Of a DNA stretch of 57,283 nt, positions 25,461-33,954 are shown in pieces. Below the pieces are notes generated by a model, which was not told the origin of the DNA, did no database searches, and saw only the letters and a list, made by a program, of their open reading frames with translations. Within the stretch, counting starts at the first letter, position 1, and each line of letters starts with the position of its first letter. Position numbers and translations under genes: made by a program. The stretch comes from an uncultured Pseudovibrio sp. Its GTDB lineage: Bacteria; Pseudomonadota; Alphaproteobacteria; Rhizobiales; Stappiaceae. The stretch lies in contig CANMBS010000034.1 in assembly GCA_947496145.1 (NCBI GenBank), positions 1-57,283 of the forward strand, read 5' to 3'.

Positions 25461-25925
25461 TCACCAGCTTTGAAGGTTCTTTTTCATCCTTTCAGTAACC
25501 AGCGTCTTGTCTGAAAGAATGCGTCGATAAGCAGACGGGCGGACAGACCTCAAAACGAGTAGCTGGCATTCGTTGACGCTCATTCCTTCATAGGCTGTTG
25601 CACTCGCACGTTGACGGTTGGTGCCTTTTTTCAGCATGAAGGCGATGTGACAGTAGAGCTTCTTCTTTTTGGACAGCCTACGGTTTTTAAAGAGATAAAT
25701 TTTTACTCCGTAGTCATTTGTTGTCGCGAACCGATCAAGTTGCTTAATTTCTTTTTTGGAGAAGCCTTTGTCAAAAAACTCTTTACTCAGAGCCTTCTGA
25801 ATAGGGGTAAAGTCTTCTGGGGAGATTACTTTAATGTCCAGATCGTTAAGGTTTGAGCTTTTGCAAGCCGCCAGTGCGAGCAATGCAACTAGTGCCAAAG
25901 TCGCCTTCAGCTTATTCCAATACAT
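25461..25925 (-). CDS. Small putative lipoprotein
   Basis: A 154-residue protein. From ATG 25925 it begins with a short basic stretch, a hydrophobic core and a lipobox (LVALLALAAC, Cys at about 21), so it should be lipid-anchored. The mature part is basic (KKEIKQLDRF, FKNRRLSKKKKLY) with two cysteines (CHIAFMLKKG and VNECQLLVL). No family is recognised. An upstream in-frame start would put 24 residues before the signal and is less likely. Confidence 0.65.
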   Translation of the reverse strand: MYWNKLKATLALVALLALAACKSSNLNDLDIKVISPEDFTPIQKALSKEFFDKGFSKKEIKQLDRFATTNDYGVKIYLFKNRRLSKKKKLYCHIAFMLKKGTNRQRASATAYEGMSVNECQLLVLRSVRPSAYRRILSDKTLVTERMKKNLQSW

Positions 25926-26252
25926 AAAATGATTCCTGATATGTGCTTTGCATGATGCAAACCTACAGTTGCATCCTTGCGCATTGCTATGCTGCAAAAG
26001 GGGAATAACTCATGCCCGGGACGGGGACATCTTTTTGCGTTGAATTGTGCGTTGGTTTGCACGGAACAGGTTTTCTTTGCGCGGATTAAGAAATTGGAAT
26101 AGTTCGCCGGGGAGACCATTGAAAACTGATGGACTGAGCGAGTGGAAATGGTTGGGCGATACATTGTTGCGAGATGGAAAGCGTGTATTGCTGTTCCCTT
26201 GCAAAGGCGTTCTTGAGTCTTTGTCAGCATGCTGCTGTAAGGAGAATGAGCA

Positions 26253-26843
26253 GTGACGTTGGACCTTAAAGCCAAAGGTATGTTGTGTGATCCGGGTGAT
26301 CATTTCGTCGGCACATATGAGGTGGAGCGCAAGTATGCGGTTGCAGACTTAGAGGCGGTTCGCACTCAGGTGGAGGCTCGTGGTGGTGTACCGTTTACTC
26401 TCGGCAACATGGAACAGGATATCTTTTACGACCTGCCAGACCGCCGGTTGGTCAAAAATGACCAGCACCATATTTTACGTGTTATGCGCCCCTCTGGGCG
26501 GGCGCTCTGGATCAGTAAAGGACCGGGGCCGGATAAATGCATCGCTATGGACCTTGAAGATGCAGAACAAGCCAATGCCATGATTCTGTCTCTTGGATTC
26601 GAAGAAGTGGAACAACTGGTCAAGAAACGGGATATTTATTTTCTAGGCAAGTTTCACATGACACTGGATGAGGTGCCTGATCTGGGGCACTTTGTTGAAC
26701 TGGCAATTATGACTGATGACGCGCATAAACTGGAAGTATACGAGTGCGAGATCGAGAAACTCGCATCAAGTTTTGGTCTCACGGAAGATGCGTTGCAATC
26801 TCTCTCCTATCGCAGCATGCAAAAAGCGTTGAAGAAGATGTAG
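26253..26843 (+). CDS. CYTH-domain protein (class IV adenylate cyclase-like)
   Basis: A 196-residue protein. GTG start with an AAGGAG site. The hallmark ExExK motif is YEVERKY (Glu23, Glu25, Lys27). Charged strands of the CYTH tunnel follow (DIFYDLPDRRLVKNDQHHILRVMR, WISKGPG, LDEVPDLGHFVELAI). CYTH proteins bind Mg2+ and a triphosphate; members are CyaB adenylate cyclases, thiamine triphosphatases and others. The YFLGKFHMTLDEVPDLGHFVE ending is closest to the CyaB type. The activity cannot be set from sequence alone. Confidence 0.8.
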   Translation: MTLDLKAKGMLCDPGDHFVGTYEVERKYAVADLEAVRTQVEARGGVPFTLGNMEQDIFYDLPDRRLVKNDQHHILRVMRPSGRALWISKGPGPDKCIAMDLEDAEQANAMILSLGFEEVEQLVKKRDIYFLGKFHMTLDEVPDLGHFVELAIMTDDAHKLEVYECEIEKLASSFGLTEDALQSLSYRSMQKALKKM

Positions 26844-27000
26844 CCCCTTTACCGGGATGCTTTAAACCTTGACAGCTGCGAGCCGCTGCCGCCATGTTTT
26901 CACTATTCCTGCCTAAGTTATTTGTAGTGGTGTGGTCCTTAGAGGTTTGAAAAACGTTTGGCACAGCTAAGGACAGCACGTTTTAGCACCTGAGGTGAAA

Positions 27001-28098
27001 ATGATTGAAATCCCGACGCTTGTTGAGGCGCGTTCTGTTACATCAGCACGGTTGAAAACGCGGGTTTTGTTTTCAGGTTCAAAGGACGGTGTTCCCATTG
27101 TCTTTTTGCATGGCAACCTTTCTGCGGCCACATGGTTTGAAGAGACCATGCAACGCCTGCCAGAGACTTTTCGTGCAATCGCACCAGACCTGCGCGGATA
27201 TGGCGGGGCTGATCCCGCAGCCCTTGTTGACGCGACACGCGGGACAAAAGACTATGCTGATGATCTGGCAGCCCTGATGGATGAGCTGGGCATAAAGACT
27301 GCGCATCTGGTTGGTCATTCGATGGGCGGTGGTGTGCTCTGGCAGTTCCTGAGCGATTATCCGCAAAGAGTCCTGTCGCTCATACAGATAAGTCCATCCT
27401 CCCCTTATGGGTTTGGTTGCTCAAAACCAGATGGAACGCCTTGTTTTATGGACGGTGCAGGCAGTGGTGCAGCAGCGGTAAACCCGGAGTTTGTGAAGCT
27501 GCTGATCGCACAGGATATGAGTGCTTCCTTTAACTTCTCGCCTCGCAATATCCTGAATGGCTTTGTCTGGAAACCACCGTTTGTACCCAGACGGATTGAA
27601 GCTCTTCTGGCTTCCGCTCTTGCTCAGCACACCGGGGAGAAAAGCTATCCGGGGGATGTGGTCGCCTCCGGCAACTGGCCGGGAGTTGCGCCGGGTAAAT
27701 TTGGAAGCACCAATGCGCTTGCACCCAACAATCAACACGAGCCTCTGGGCTTTTGTGAAGTGGACCAGAAGCCACCGATCCTTTGGGTGCATGGTGCAGA
27801 TGACATGGTTGTCTCAGACAATTCCATGTTTGATCTGGGGTCTCTGGGAAAACAGGGGCTGGTACCGGGATGGCCCGGAGAGGATATTTTCCCGCCGCAG
27901 CCTATGGTATCGCAAACCTCCCGTGTTCTGGACCTTTATGAGCAAAACGGAGGCGACGTAGAGCGCTGTGTCATCGATGATTGCGGTCATTCGGCATACA
28001 TCGAAAAACCTGAGGCTTTTGATAGGGTGCTGCACGCTTTCTTGCAAAAACATGCAGGCGCGGAAAGTGTCTGTTGCCCGCCAGAATGTAAAGGCTGA
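27001..28098 (+). CDS. Alpha/beta hydrolase
   Basis: A 365-residue hydrolase. The ATG at 27001 has GAGGTG in front; a GTG two codons earlier is less likely because it lies in that site. VFLHGNLSAATWFEE gives the oxyanion loop, VGHSMGGG the nucleophile (Ser107), WVHGADDMVVSD the acid and DCGHSAYIEKP the base. A cap of about 100 residues (SSPYGFGCSKPDG to the FGSTNALAPNNQHEP stretch) is longer than usual. The tail has three cysteines (VCCPPEC). The substrate is unknown. It is convergent with the next gene, 5 bases apart. Confidence 0.85.
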   Translation: MIEIPTLVEARSVTSARLKTRVLFSGSKDGVPIVFLHGNLSAATWFEETMQRLPETFRAIAPDLRGYGGADPAALVDATRGTKDYADDLAALMDELGIKTAHLVGHSMGGGVLWQFLSDYPQRVLSLIQISPSSPYGFGCSKPDGTPCFMDGAGSGAAAVNPEFVKLLIAQDMSASFNFSPRNILNGFVWKPPFVPRRIEALLASALAQHTGEKSYPGDVVASGNWPGVAPGKFGSTNALAPNNQHEPLGFCEVDQKPPILWVHGADDMVVSDNSMFDLGSLGKQGLVPGWPGEDIFPPQPMVSQTSRVLDLYEQNGGDVERCVIDDCGHSAYIEKPEAFDRVLHAFLQKHAGAESVCCPPECKG

Positions 28099-28102
28099 AC
28101 CG

Positions 28103-29125
28103 CTATAGCTCGCTGAGAAACTCTTCAAATTCCGGGTGATCCTGCCAGGAACCATCAGGCCAGAGGGCCTTCATGGCTTTGACAATCGGGTCACTCCAGC
28201 CTTGCTTTCCCTGTGCCTGAGCCTCAAGTAACTGATCGCTGATTAAGCCGGGACGGGTTCTCTCTATGACTTCAATCAGGGCTTTGGCCTGCGCCAGATC
28301 CTTGAGAGTTTTGGTGGCGGTGTGAGCTCTTTTTTGTGAGATGATGAGCTTGTGGACAGCATAACGCTCGGGCCGTGGGACATAAACTGGTATGCCTGAA
28401 CTGTAAGGCAGTGCGGCGGGGGCAGACTCATCGATCAACCAGGCCAGATATTGCAGACTTGTGGCCCCGGCATCCAGTCCTTTCAGCTCCAGTGGCTGCT
28501 TTTCACCGCGTTTGCGTGTGGGAGTGAGAAGATCCACCACAAACCCGATGCGAGAGCGGAAACGGGATGGTTTTGCGCGTGCATCTAACTCTGGAATAGC
28601 TTCGAAGCTGGGGTCTGCATCCTTCAGGATCGAGAGCATATCTATGCCTTCATCTGCCTGAATTGCCAGTGAGGCCGCAACAAGGTCTGCGTCGTCTGTT
28701 GCCAGCTGGGTGGAAGGTAGGGTGCAACCGAGCAGGAGTGGGTAGCATTGATAGGCCAGAGTACCCACTAAAATAGCCCCGTTGCGGAACAGACCATGAT
28801 AGGCCATGGCGTCCAGCACACGGCCTGCGTAACTGTGTGTTGAGAGTATGCCAACCTTGTTCAGCACGCTCAGATCTTTTCGCCGTGCTCGCGCCCGTTC
28901 GCTTGCCTGCTTTATTTTCTCGGTCTTTGCCTGCGTTTCGGGGTGTAAGGCTGGCCCCACATACAGGCTTTTGCGTCCGGCACCGACCGGCATTTTGACG
29001 AAAACATTTTCGATATTGCCCTTGCGCTGCTGATAAACAGAACCACGCAGTGCCTCACTATCATCATGGGTTTTCTGAATGTAATCTGCTGCGAGGTTTT
29101 GATAGGCTATAGGAAGATCAGTCAT
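28103..29125 (-). CDS. GSU2403-family nucleotidyltransferase-fold protein
   Basis: A 340-residue protein that matches, from memory, the GSU2403 family of predicted nucleotidyltransferases. GAILVGTLAYQCYPLLLG is the Gly-rich entry helix and LATDDADLVAASL carries the Asp pair. The C-terminal half has the VPRPERYAVHKLIISQKR block, as in other type II abortive-infection-like or MNT-type folds. A basic helical region (about 65-90) precedes the domain. No toxin-antitoxin partner is seen next to it. Confidence 0.65.
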   Translation of the reverse strand: MTDLPIAYQNLAADYIQKTHDDSEALRGSVYQQRKGNIENVFVKMPVGAGRKSLYVGPALHPETQAKTEKIKQASERARARRKDLSVLNKVGILSTHSYAGRVLDAMAYHGLFRNGAILVGTLAYQCYPLLLGCTLPSTQLATDDADLVAASLAIQADEGIDMLSILKDADPSFEAIPELDARAKPSRFRSRIGFVVDLLTPTRKRGEKQPLELKGLDAGATSLQYLAWLIDESAPAALPYSSGIPVYVPRPERYAVHKLIISQKRAHTATKTLKDLAQAKALIEVIERTRPGLISDQLLEAQAQGKQGWSDPIVKAMKALWPDGSWQDHPEFEEFLSEL

Positions 29126-29267
29126 GGAGCGAGTATAGACACTTTTGCTATGAAATGTCTATACCGGAGGCATATTGAAGCTCTCATCACTTCAAAATTC
29201 AATTATATAAATACAAGTTATAGCTGTAAAAAATATTGGCTTCTCATTATGGTATTGAGGATAGATT

Positions 29268-29462
29268 ATGGAACGGTCAGAGCCAAATGAGAAGGTGAGC
29301 AAGACCCTGTTAGTCTCTGGTGTTCTGGGATGGTTCTTATGGTGCTCAGGATGGCTCCCATTTCTTCACTTAGTTCGTTTTCTTATTGAAACCTTTGTGT
29401 TTCCTCTTGCGCGATTAATTAGATTTGCGTTCAGGTGCATTTTTCGCTTCAAATCTGACTAG
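29268..29462 (+). CDS. Small membrane protein
   Basis: 64 residues: a charged start (MERSEPNEKVSK), then about 40 hydrophobic residues with four Trp and two Cys (WFLWCSGWLPFLHLVRFLIE), and a basic aromatic tail (RLIRFAFRCIFRFKSD). One or two membrane spans are likely. GAGG lies 9 bases before the ATG. No family is recognised. Confidence 0.45.
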   Translation: MERSEPNEKVSKTLLVSGVLGWFLWCSGWLPFLHLVRFLIETFVFPLARLIRFAFRCIFRFKSD

Positions 29463-29581
29463 CCTCCTTCACCGGAAGACTGCAAGAAATGAGCTGCGCA
29501 TTGCATCAGGGAATTATGAATAGCCCAAACAGAGACATAGCAGCTTATCTATTGTTGACTTTTGCCAGAAGAGGAGGGGGA

Positions 29582-29806
29582 ATGAAACGCCATAGCAATA
29601 AGCGAAGTGAACGCAAGAAGAAGCTTTTTCGTTCCTTTTTTAAGCATTGGCAGTTTGATGTTATCGCGCTGAATTGGCCGGTTGTCTTTGTTTTACTCGT
29701 TGGCGGTATTTTCTACATCCTCGAAAAAATTTTAGACGTCGTACTTGGCAGAATATTCCGGCGCAGAGCTGAGCAGCCAGCTTCGCAAGAGAGTCATAAA
29801 GAATGA
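29582..29806 (+). CDS. Small membrane protein, basic N-terminus
   Basis: 74 residues starting at an ATG with an excellent ribosome site (AGGAGGGGGA), which decides against the longer frame from 29489. A very basic start (MKRHSNKRSERKKKLFRSFF) precedes one hydrophobic span (ALNWPVVFVLLVGGIFYILE) and a charged tail. It follows another small membrane protein on the same strand by 119 bases. The role is unknown. Confidence 0.6.
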   Translation: MKRHSNKRSERKKKLFRSFFKHWQFDVIALNWPVVFVLLVGGIFYILEKILDVVLGRIFRRRAEQPASQESHKE

Positions 29807-29886
29807 TACCCCGCACTCCACCTATGGTTCTCTGACAAGCTGACCCTTCTTCTGCTAGGCTTATCTTAAAAGTCTGGGAGGGGTTT

Positions 29887-30660
29887 ATGGCAGTTCACTA
29901 TGAGGTTGAGGACACAACGGCAGTTATCACACTGGACCGGCCTGAGCGTCGCAATGCGGTGGATGCGGAAACAGCTCAGTTGCTGGTGGAGGCTTTCCTA
30001 CGGTTCGATAAGGATGAGAGCCTGTCTGTTGCGGTGTTCACCGGGGCTCACGGTACGTTTTGTGCAGGAGCAGACCTTAAAGCGATTTCAGAAGGTAATA
30101 TGAACGTTTTGCAGGTGGAAGGGGACTTCGCACCCATGGGGCCTTCACGTATGCGTTTGTCCAAGCCTGTGATTGCGGCAATTGAAGGTCACGCGGTTGC
30201 GGGAGGGCTGGAGATGGCACTTTGGGCAGATATGCGCGTTGCCGGGCGAACTGCTGTATTTGGTGTTTATTGTCGCCGCTTTGGTGTGCCACTGATTGAT
30301 ATGGGAACGATCCGGTTACCGCGTCTCATCGGCCAGTCCCGAGCTTCTGACATGATCCTCACCGGGCGCAGCGTGAGCGGTGACGAGGCTGTTGCTTTTG
30401 GGCTTGTCAACCGACTGGTGGAAGATGGCGAGGCTCTGACCCATGCAAAAGAACTGGCCAGGCACATTGCCCAGTTTCCGCAGGCTTGTATGCGCAGTGA
30501 CCGACTTTCCATGTTTGAGCAATGGGATAACACAGAAGCACAAGCCATTCAGAATGAGATGCGACGCGGCCTTGCTGTGATCTCCAGTGGTGAGACTGTA
30601 AGTGGTGCAACAGCATTCAGCGATGGCAAAGGACGGCACGGGCAAAGGGTTGAAAGCTGA
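29887..30660 (+). CDS. Enoyl-CoA hydratase/isomerase (crotonase family)
   Basis: A 257-residue crotonase. TLDRPERRNAVDAET, the oxyanion stretch TFCAGADLKAI and AAIEGHAVAGGLEMALWADMR are the family blocks; the usual second glutamate region is RFGVPLIDMGTIRLPRLIG, where the catalytic Glu position reads Asp or Met, so hydratase activity is uncertain. The typical AFxxGKG end is changed to ATAFSDGKGRHG. GGGAGG lies before the ATG. It stands as a single gene. Confidence 0.88.
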   Translation: MAVHYEVEDTTAVITLDRPERRNAVDAETAQLLVEAFLRFDKDESLSVAVFTGAHGTFCAGADLKAISEGNMNVLQVEGDFAPMGPSRMRLSKPVIAAIEGHAVAGGLEMALWADMRVAGRTAVFGVYCRRFGVPLIDMGTIRLPRLIGQSRASDMILTGRSVSGDEAVAFGLVNRLVEDGEALTHAKELARHIAQFPQACMRSDRLSMFEQWDNTEAQAIQNEMRRGLAVISSGETVSGATAFSDGKGRHGQRVES

Positions 30661-30810
30661 CTGGTTTCCGTAAGGTGAATTAGAGAGATGTAATTGGTCC
30701 GTTTTTCATAAGCAGGCTTACACCTCGTTTTCAACGAGGGTTACGATCAGCAATGTCTTTCCAATACCATAGCACTACATCTTGTGTGGATTGAACATAG
30801 GAGTGGTATT

Positions 30811-32463
30811 GTGCCTGTGGAACGCCCGGAAGCCGTTGAACCTGAGGGTAAACTACCGCCAGAGCAGGAGCAATGGCTGGATGCAGTGGAACGTGCGCTT
30901 AATATGCGGTTAGGCGAGATACAGCCTGAACCGGAAAATCCTCCGCCTTATGATGACGTGGTACCTCAGCCACCGGAAGAGCGTGGCGAGTTTATGGCTA
31001 TCGTTGATGGTGAGGAAGACGATCAGCGCAACATTGAACTGGGCGTAGAACAGCGGCAAACAACAGATGCACAAGGTCGCATTCTTGAAGAGCAAGGCGA
31101 ATTTCTTGCTCTTGGTGACGATGAAGACGAAGATGATATTGAGGTTGGTGTGGAGCAACGTGCCAGACGCCAGCGTGATCAGGGTATACCGTTTGAAGCG
31201 CCTCCTCCATATGATCCTCCTCCCCCTTACGATGGTGTTCGAGAAGAAATGAATGAGGAGGAGCTTGAAGAGCCTGAGATCCGAAAGCATCGTGAATTGC
31301 CCGGGTATGAAGAGGCAATGGCGGTGGATCCTGATGAACATCGTGAACTGTACCAGTACCAACCAGGGGGTTATAACGAGGGACCATCGGCTGGCAGTAC
31401 CCTAAGGGTAGAACGTCGCTATGATGGCACCATGATTATCAACAGTCGCTCGGTTCCTGCTACGATTTCATCAGCCAGAACACACCAGCAAGGCCAGCGT
31501 GACAGAGTAGCCTTTCAGCCAACCCCAAATGCTTTGAATGTGGAGGGCTTGATTACACCACCTATGGAAGGCGGGCAAAATCGTTTACAAAGTGTATTTG
31601 CTACTGGCGCAACAGGTTATCTGCAAAAGTTTCCTGATATTGAAGATTCCGTGATCAAGCGGCCTTATATTCACCGCGAAGGGCCAGGAGAGCCAGTTCA
31701 GTTTGTGGGCGGACATCAGATTGTCCACGAAGCAAAAATACTTACAGCTCTCTCTCAGTTTAAAGAAGCGAAAGGCGCGAGCAACATCATTAATTATCGC
31801 GGTTCAGGGGTCACAGAGTTTGGTGAGCCGTTTCTGATTATGGAAGAAATGCTGGGCGGCACAGCGGCAGAGCGTATCCCTGACGAACATGGCATGGAGG
31901 AACAACAACTGAATAATTTTGCCAAAGGCCTTTTGTCGGGAATGGCATTTTTGCAGAAGCGAAATGTGATCCATCAGGATTTGAAAGCTGATAACATCTT
32001 ATTTCGCGATAATGACAGTGAAGTTCCAGTGATTAGCGATTTTGACACCGCCTCCTCAACGGTTGGGGTAGCTGCCGACCATGAGATGGATAACGATCAT
32101 GGTTATCAGACTGGCGGCTCTCCAGAGATTCAACCACCAGAAGCATCTGACCCCGATGGACTCAGAACCGGGAAAATCGACTCGTGGAATGGCGGAATAC
32201 TGGTGTTGCAGGCGGCAGTTGGCACGAATGCAAGGAACGATTTTATCAACCACACAGGTCAGTTCAGAATGAAGGACGGATCCAGAGATCAGGCTGAGTT
32301 TGACGGTATTCTGGAGGCTCATACTCAAGGGGTACCGGAAAACATTAAGGCTGCCATCAAAGGTATGTTGCGCATTGATCTGGATGAACGTTTGACAGCA
32401 GAACAGGCTCTGGCACTTGTTGAGCCCGGTGAAGCAGAGGAAGAACCAGAACAGAGACAGTAA
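30811..32463 (+). CDS. Eukaryote-like Ser/Thr kinase with PPxY motifs
   Basis: The GTG at 30811 follows an AGGAG site and gives 550 residues. The first 190 are acidic and proline-rich. They hold PPPY at 44-47, PPPY at 131-134 and PPPPY at 136-140, plus a tandem repeat of about 35 residues (GEFMAIVDGEEDDQRNIELG and GEFLALGDDEDEDDIEVG). A linker (195-265) is shared with the next gene. The kinase core has Lys283 (VIKRP), Glu307 (HEAKIL), the catalytic loop HQDLKADN (388-395), DFD (410-412, in place of DFG) and GGSPEIQPPE for the activation segment. All catalytic residues are present. No membrane segment is seen. PPxY is the ligand of eukaryotic WW domains, so a secreted effector is conceivable; a housekeeping bacterial kinase is the alternative. 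Confidence 0.85.
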   Translation: MPVERPEAVEPEGKLPPEQEQWLDAVERALNMRLGEIQPEPENPPPYDDVVPQPPEERGEFMAIVDGEEDDQRNIELGVEQRQTTDAQGRILEEQGEFLALGDDEDEDDIEVGVEQRARRQRDQGIPFEAPPPYDPPPPYDGVREEMNEEELEEPEIRKHRELPGYEEAMAVDPDEHRELYQYQPGGYNEGPSAGSTLRVERRYDGTMIINSRSVPATISSARTHQQGQRDRVAFQPTPNALNVEGLITPPMEGGQNRLQSVFATGATGYLQKFPDIEDSVIKRPYIHREGPGEPVQFVGGHQIVHEAKILTALSQFKEAKGASNIINYRGSGVTEFGEPFLIMEEMLGGTAAERIPDEHGMEEQQLNNFAKGLLSGMAFLQKRNVIHQDLKADNILFRDNDSEVPVISDFDTASSTVGVAADHEMDNDHGYQTGGSPEIQPPEASDPDGLRTGKIDSWNGGILVLQAAVGTNARNDFINHTGQFRMKDGSRDQAEFDGILEAHTQGVPENIKAAIKGMLRIDLDERLTAEQALALVEPGEAEEEPEQRQ

Positions 32464-32619
32464 CTGCAATTGTCATGGGTTTAGCAGTGCTGCTTAAACC
32501 CTGATTATGCTGTTTGCTTTGTTATGCGCTCTTAAAGGGAGATACTTCGCCCCATTGCGAGCAAGAAGACAGGAGTAAACTCGTGGTCGGCAAACCCGGT
32601 GACCGTTCGGGAGGTGACA

Positions 32620-33774
32620 ATGACTGATTATGATCAGTGGATGAAGCAAGTTGCCAGATTACTCGGGATTGATCTTCCGCCTGCAGAAACGAAAGTACCT
32701 GATCCACGCGAATCTCCTGCTGATAACAGCCCGGTCAAAGTAGAAAGTAAACCAGACGGTTCAATGGTGATTGATGCCGCCTCAGTGCCTTCTGCTTTTT
32801 GTCATGGTAACACCAGCGGTGGCAAGCAGCCCTTTGGCAATATGTATGGCATATCTCCTGAGCACGCCATGGACGTAACAGGCAAGGTTTCTCCGCCTGT
32901 GACGGGAGGTGCTGCGAATGCAGATAACATACTGTCTTATGGTGCCTCTGGTGTTCTGCAAGACTACCCGCATATGGAAAATGCTGTGATCAAGCGCCCC
33001 AATGCTTATTCGGCAGGGCCGGAATACCCAACCACCTTTATTGGTGCGGAACTGTTGGTGCATGAGGCCAAGATTCTCACCGCGCTCGGAGAATTTGATC
33101 AGGCACCGGGCAGCGACAACATTCTGAAGCTGAAAGGAGCAGGGCTTACCGAGTTTGGCGAACCCTTTGCTATCCGCGAAAAGCTGAATGGCGGCTCACT
33201 GGATGACCGTTTGCCGGATGATAAGGGGCTGGAGGAAGAACCGCTTAACGATTTTGCCGGCGGATTACTGTCTGGCGTGGCGTTTTTACAAAAGCGAAAC
33301 ATCTTTCATCAGGACCTGAATGTTGACACGATTCAGTTTCGTGAGGAAGACAGCACAGAGCCGGTGATCACCAGCTTTGATTATGCAACTGCTCATGAAG
33401 GCGTTGCAGCCGACTGCGAAGATGGCACTCATTTTGAACTGGAGATTGGCGGAACGCCTAACAACCAGCCACCAGAGCGGTTTGTTGATGGGGCGGAGCT
33501 TTCCTCCAAAGTTGATTCATGGGCAGGCGGGCTTGTTTTGGTTGCAGCTGCGGCAGGAAAGAATGCACAGCAGGAACTAATTGCCGAACTTCAGGAGTTC
33601 CGAAGCGGGACTAACAAGGATCAGTCTGTTCTGGACGAAAAGCTGGATGCCAGACTTTATGGAACCCCTGAAAACATTAAGGGAGCGATCAAAGGCTTAT
33701 TGAAGCTCTCTCCCGAAGAGCGCTTTTCTGCTGAAGAGGCGTTGGGCGTGATGGGGCACCCGCAGGCTGAGTAA
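32620..33774 (+). CDS. Predicted pseudokinase, paralogue of the preceding kinase
   Basis: 384 residues from ATG 32620 with a GGGAGGTGACA site. The linker (VESKPDGSMVIDAASVPSAF) and the whole kinase domain align with the preceding protein. The ATP lysine (VIKRP, Lys125) and its Glu149 (HEAKIL) are kept. The catalytic loop reads HQDLNVDT (230-237): the loop lysine is Asn and the metal-binding Asn is Thr. The DFG position reads SFD (252-254), so the metal Asp is lost. It should bind nucleotide poorly or without transfer. It lacks the acidic PPxY N-terminus. The two genes are 156 bases apart on one strand and probably arose by duplication. Confidence 0.85.
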   Translation: MTDYDQWMKQVARLLGIDLPPAETKVPDPRESPADNSPVKVESKPDGSMVIDAASVPSAFCHGNTSGGKQPFGNMYGISPEHAMDVTGKVSPPVTGGAANADNILSYGASGVLQDYPHMENAVIKRPNAYSAGPEYPTTFIGAELLVHEAKILTALGEFDQAPGSDNILKLKGAGLTEFGEPFAIREKLNGGSLDDRLPDDKGLEEEPLNDFAGGLLSGVAFLQKRNIFHQDLNVDTIQFREEDSTEPVITSFDYATAHEGVAADCEDGTHFELEIGGTPNNQPPERFVDGAELSSKVDSWAGGLVLVAAAAGKNAQQELIAELQEFRSGTNKDQSVLDEKLDARLYGTPENIKGAIKGLLKLSPEERFSAEEALGVMGHPQAE

Positions 33775-33954
33775 ACCGGGCTATATGCAAACTATGAGTG
33801 TAGCCGGTTCATGAATTCAATTGACGGTAAAAGATCGTGCGTCTAGTGTGCGCTCGAAAGCTGCCTGAGCGCATTTGTGTTGGCAGGCTTTAACCTGCCT
33901 CATGATGCGCATACAGAAAGAGCCTCCGTTTTCCCTCCTGCTCTTAGAGACTAC

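Noticed and set aside
26047-26256. Open frame of 69 codons before the CYTH gene, overlapping its GTG start
   Set aside because: The start is a GTG without ribosome site and the sequence has no recognisable pattern; the overlap alone is not enough.
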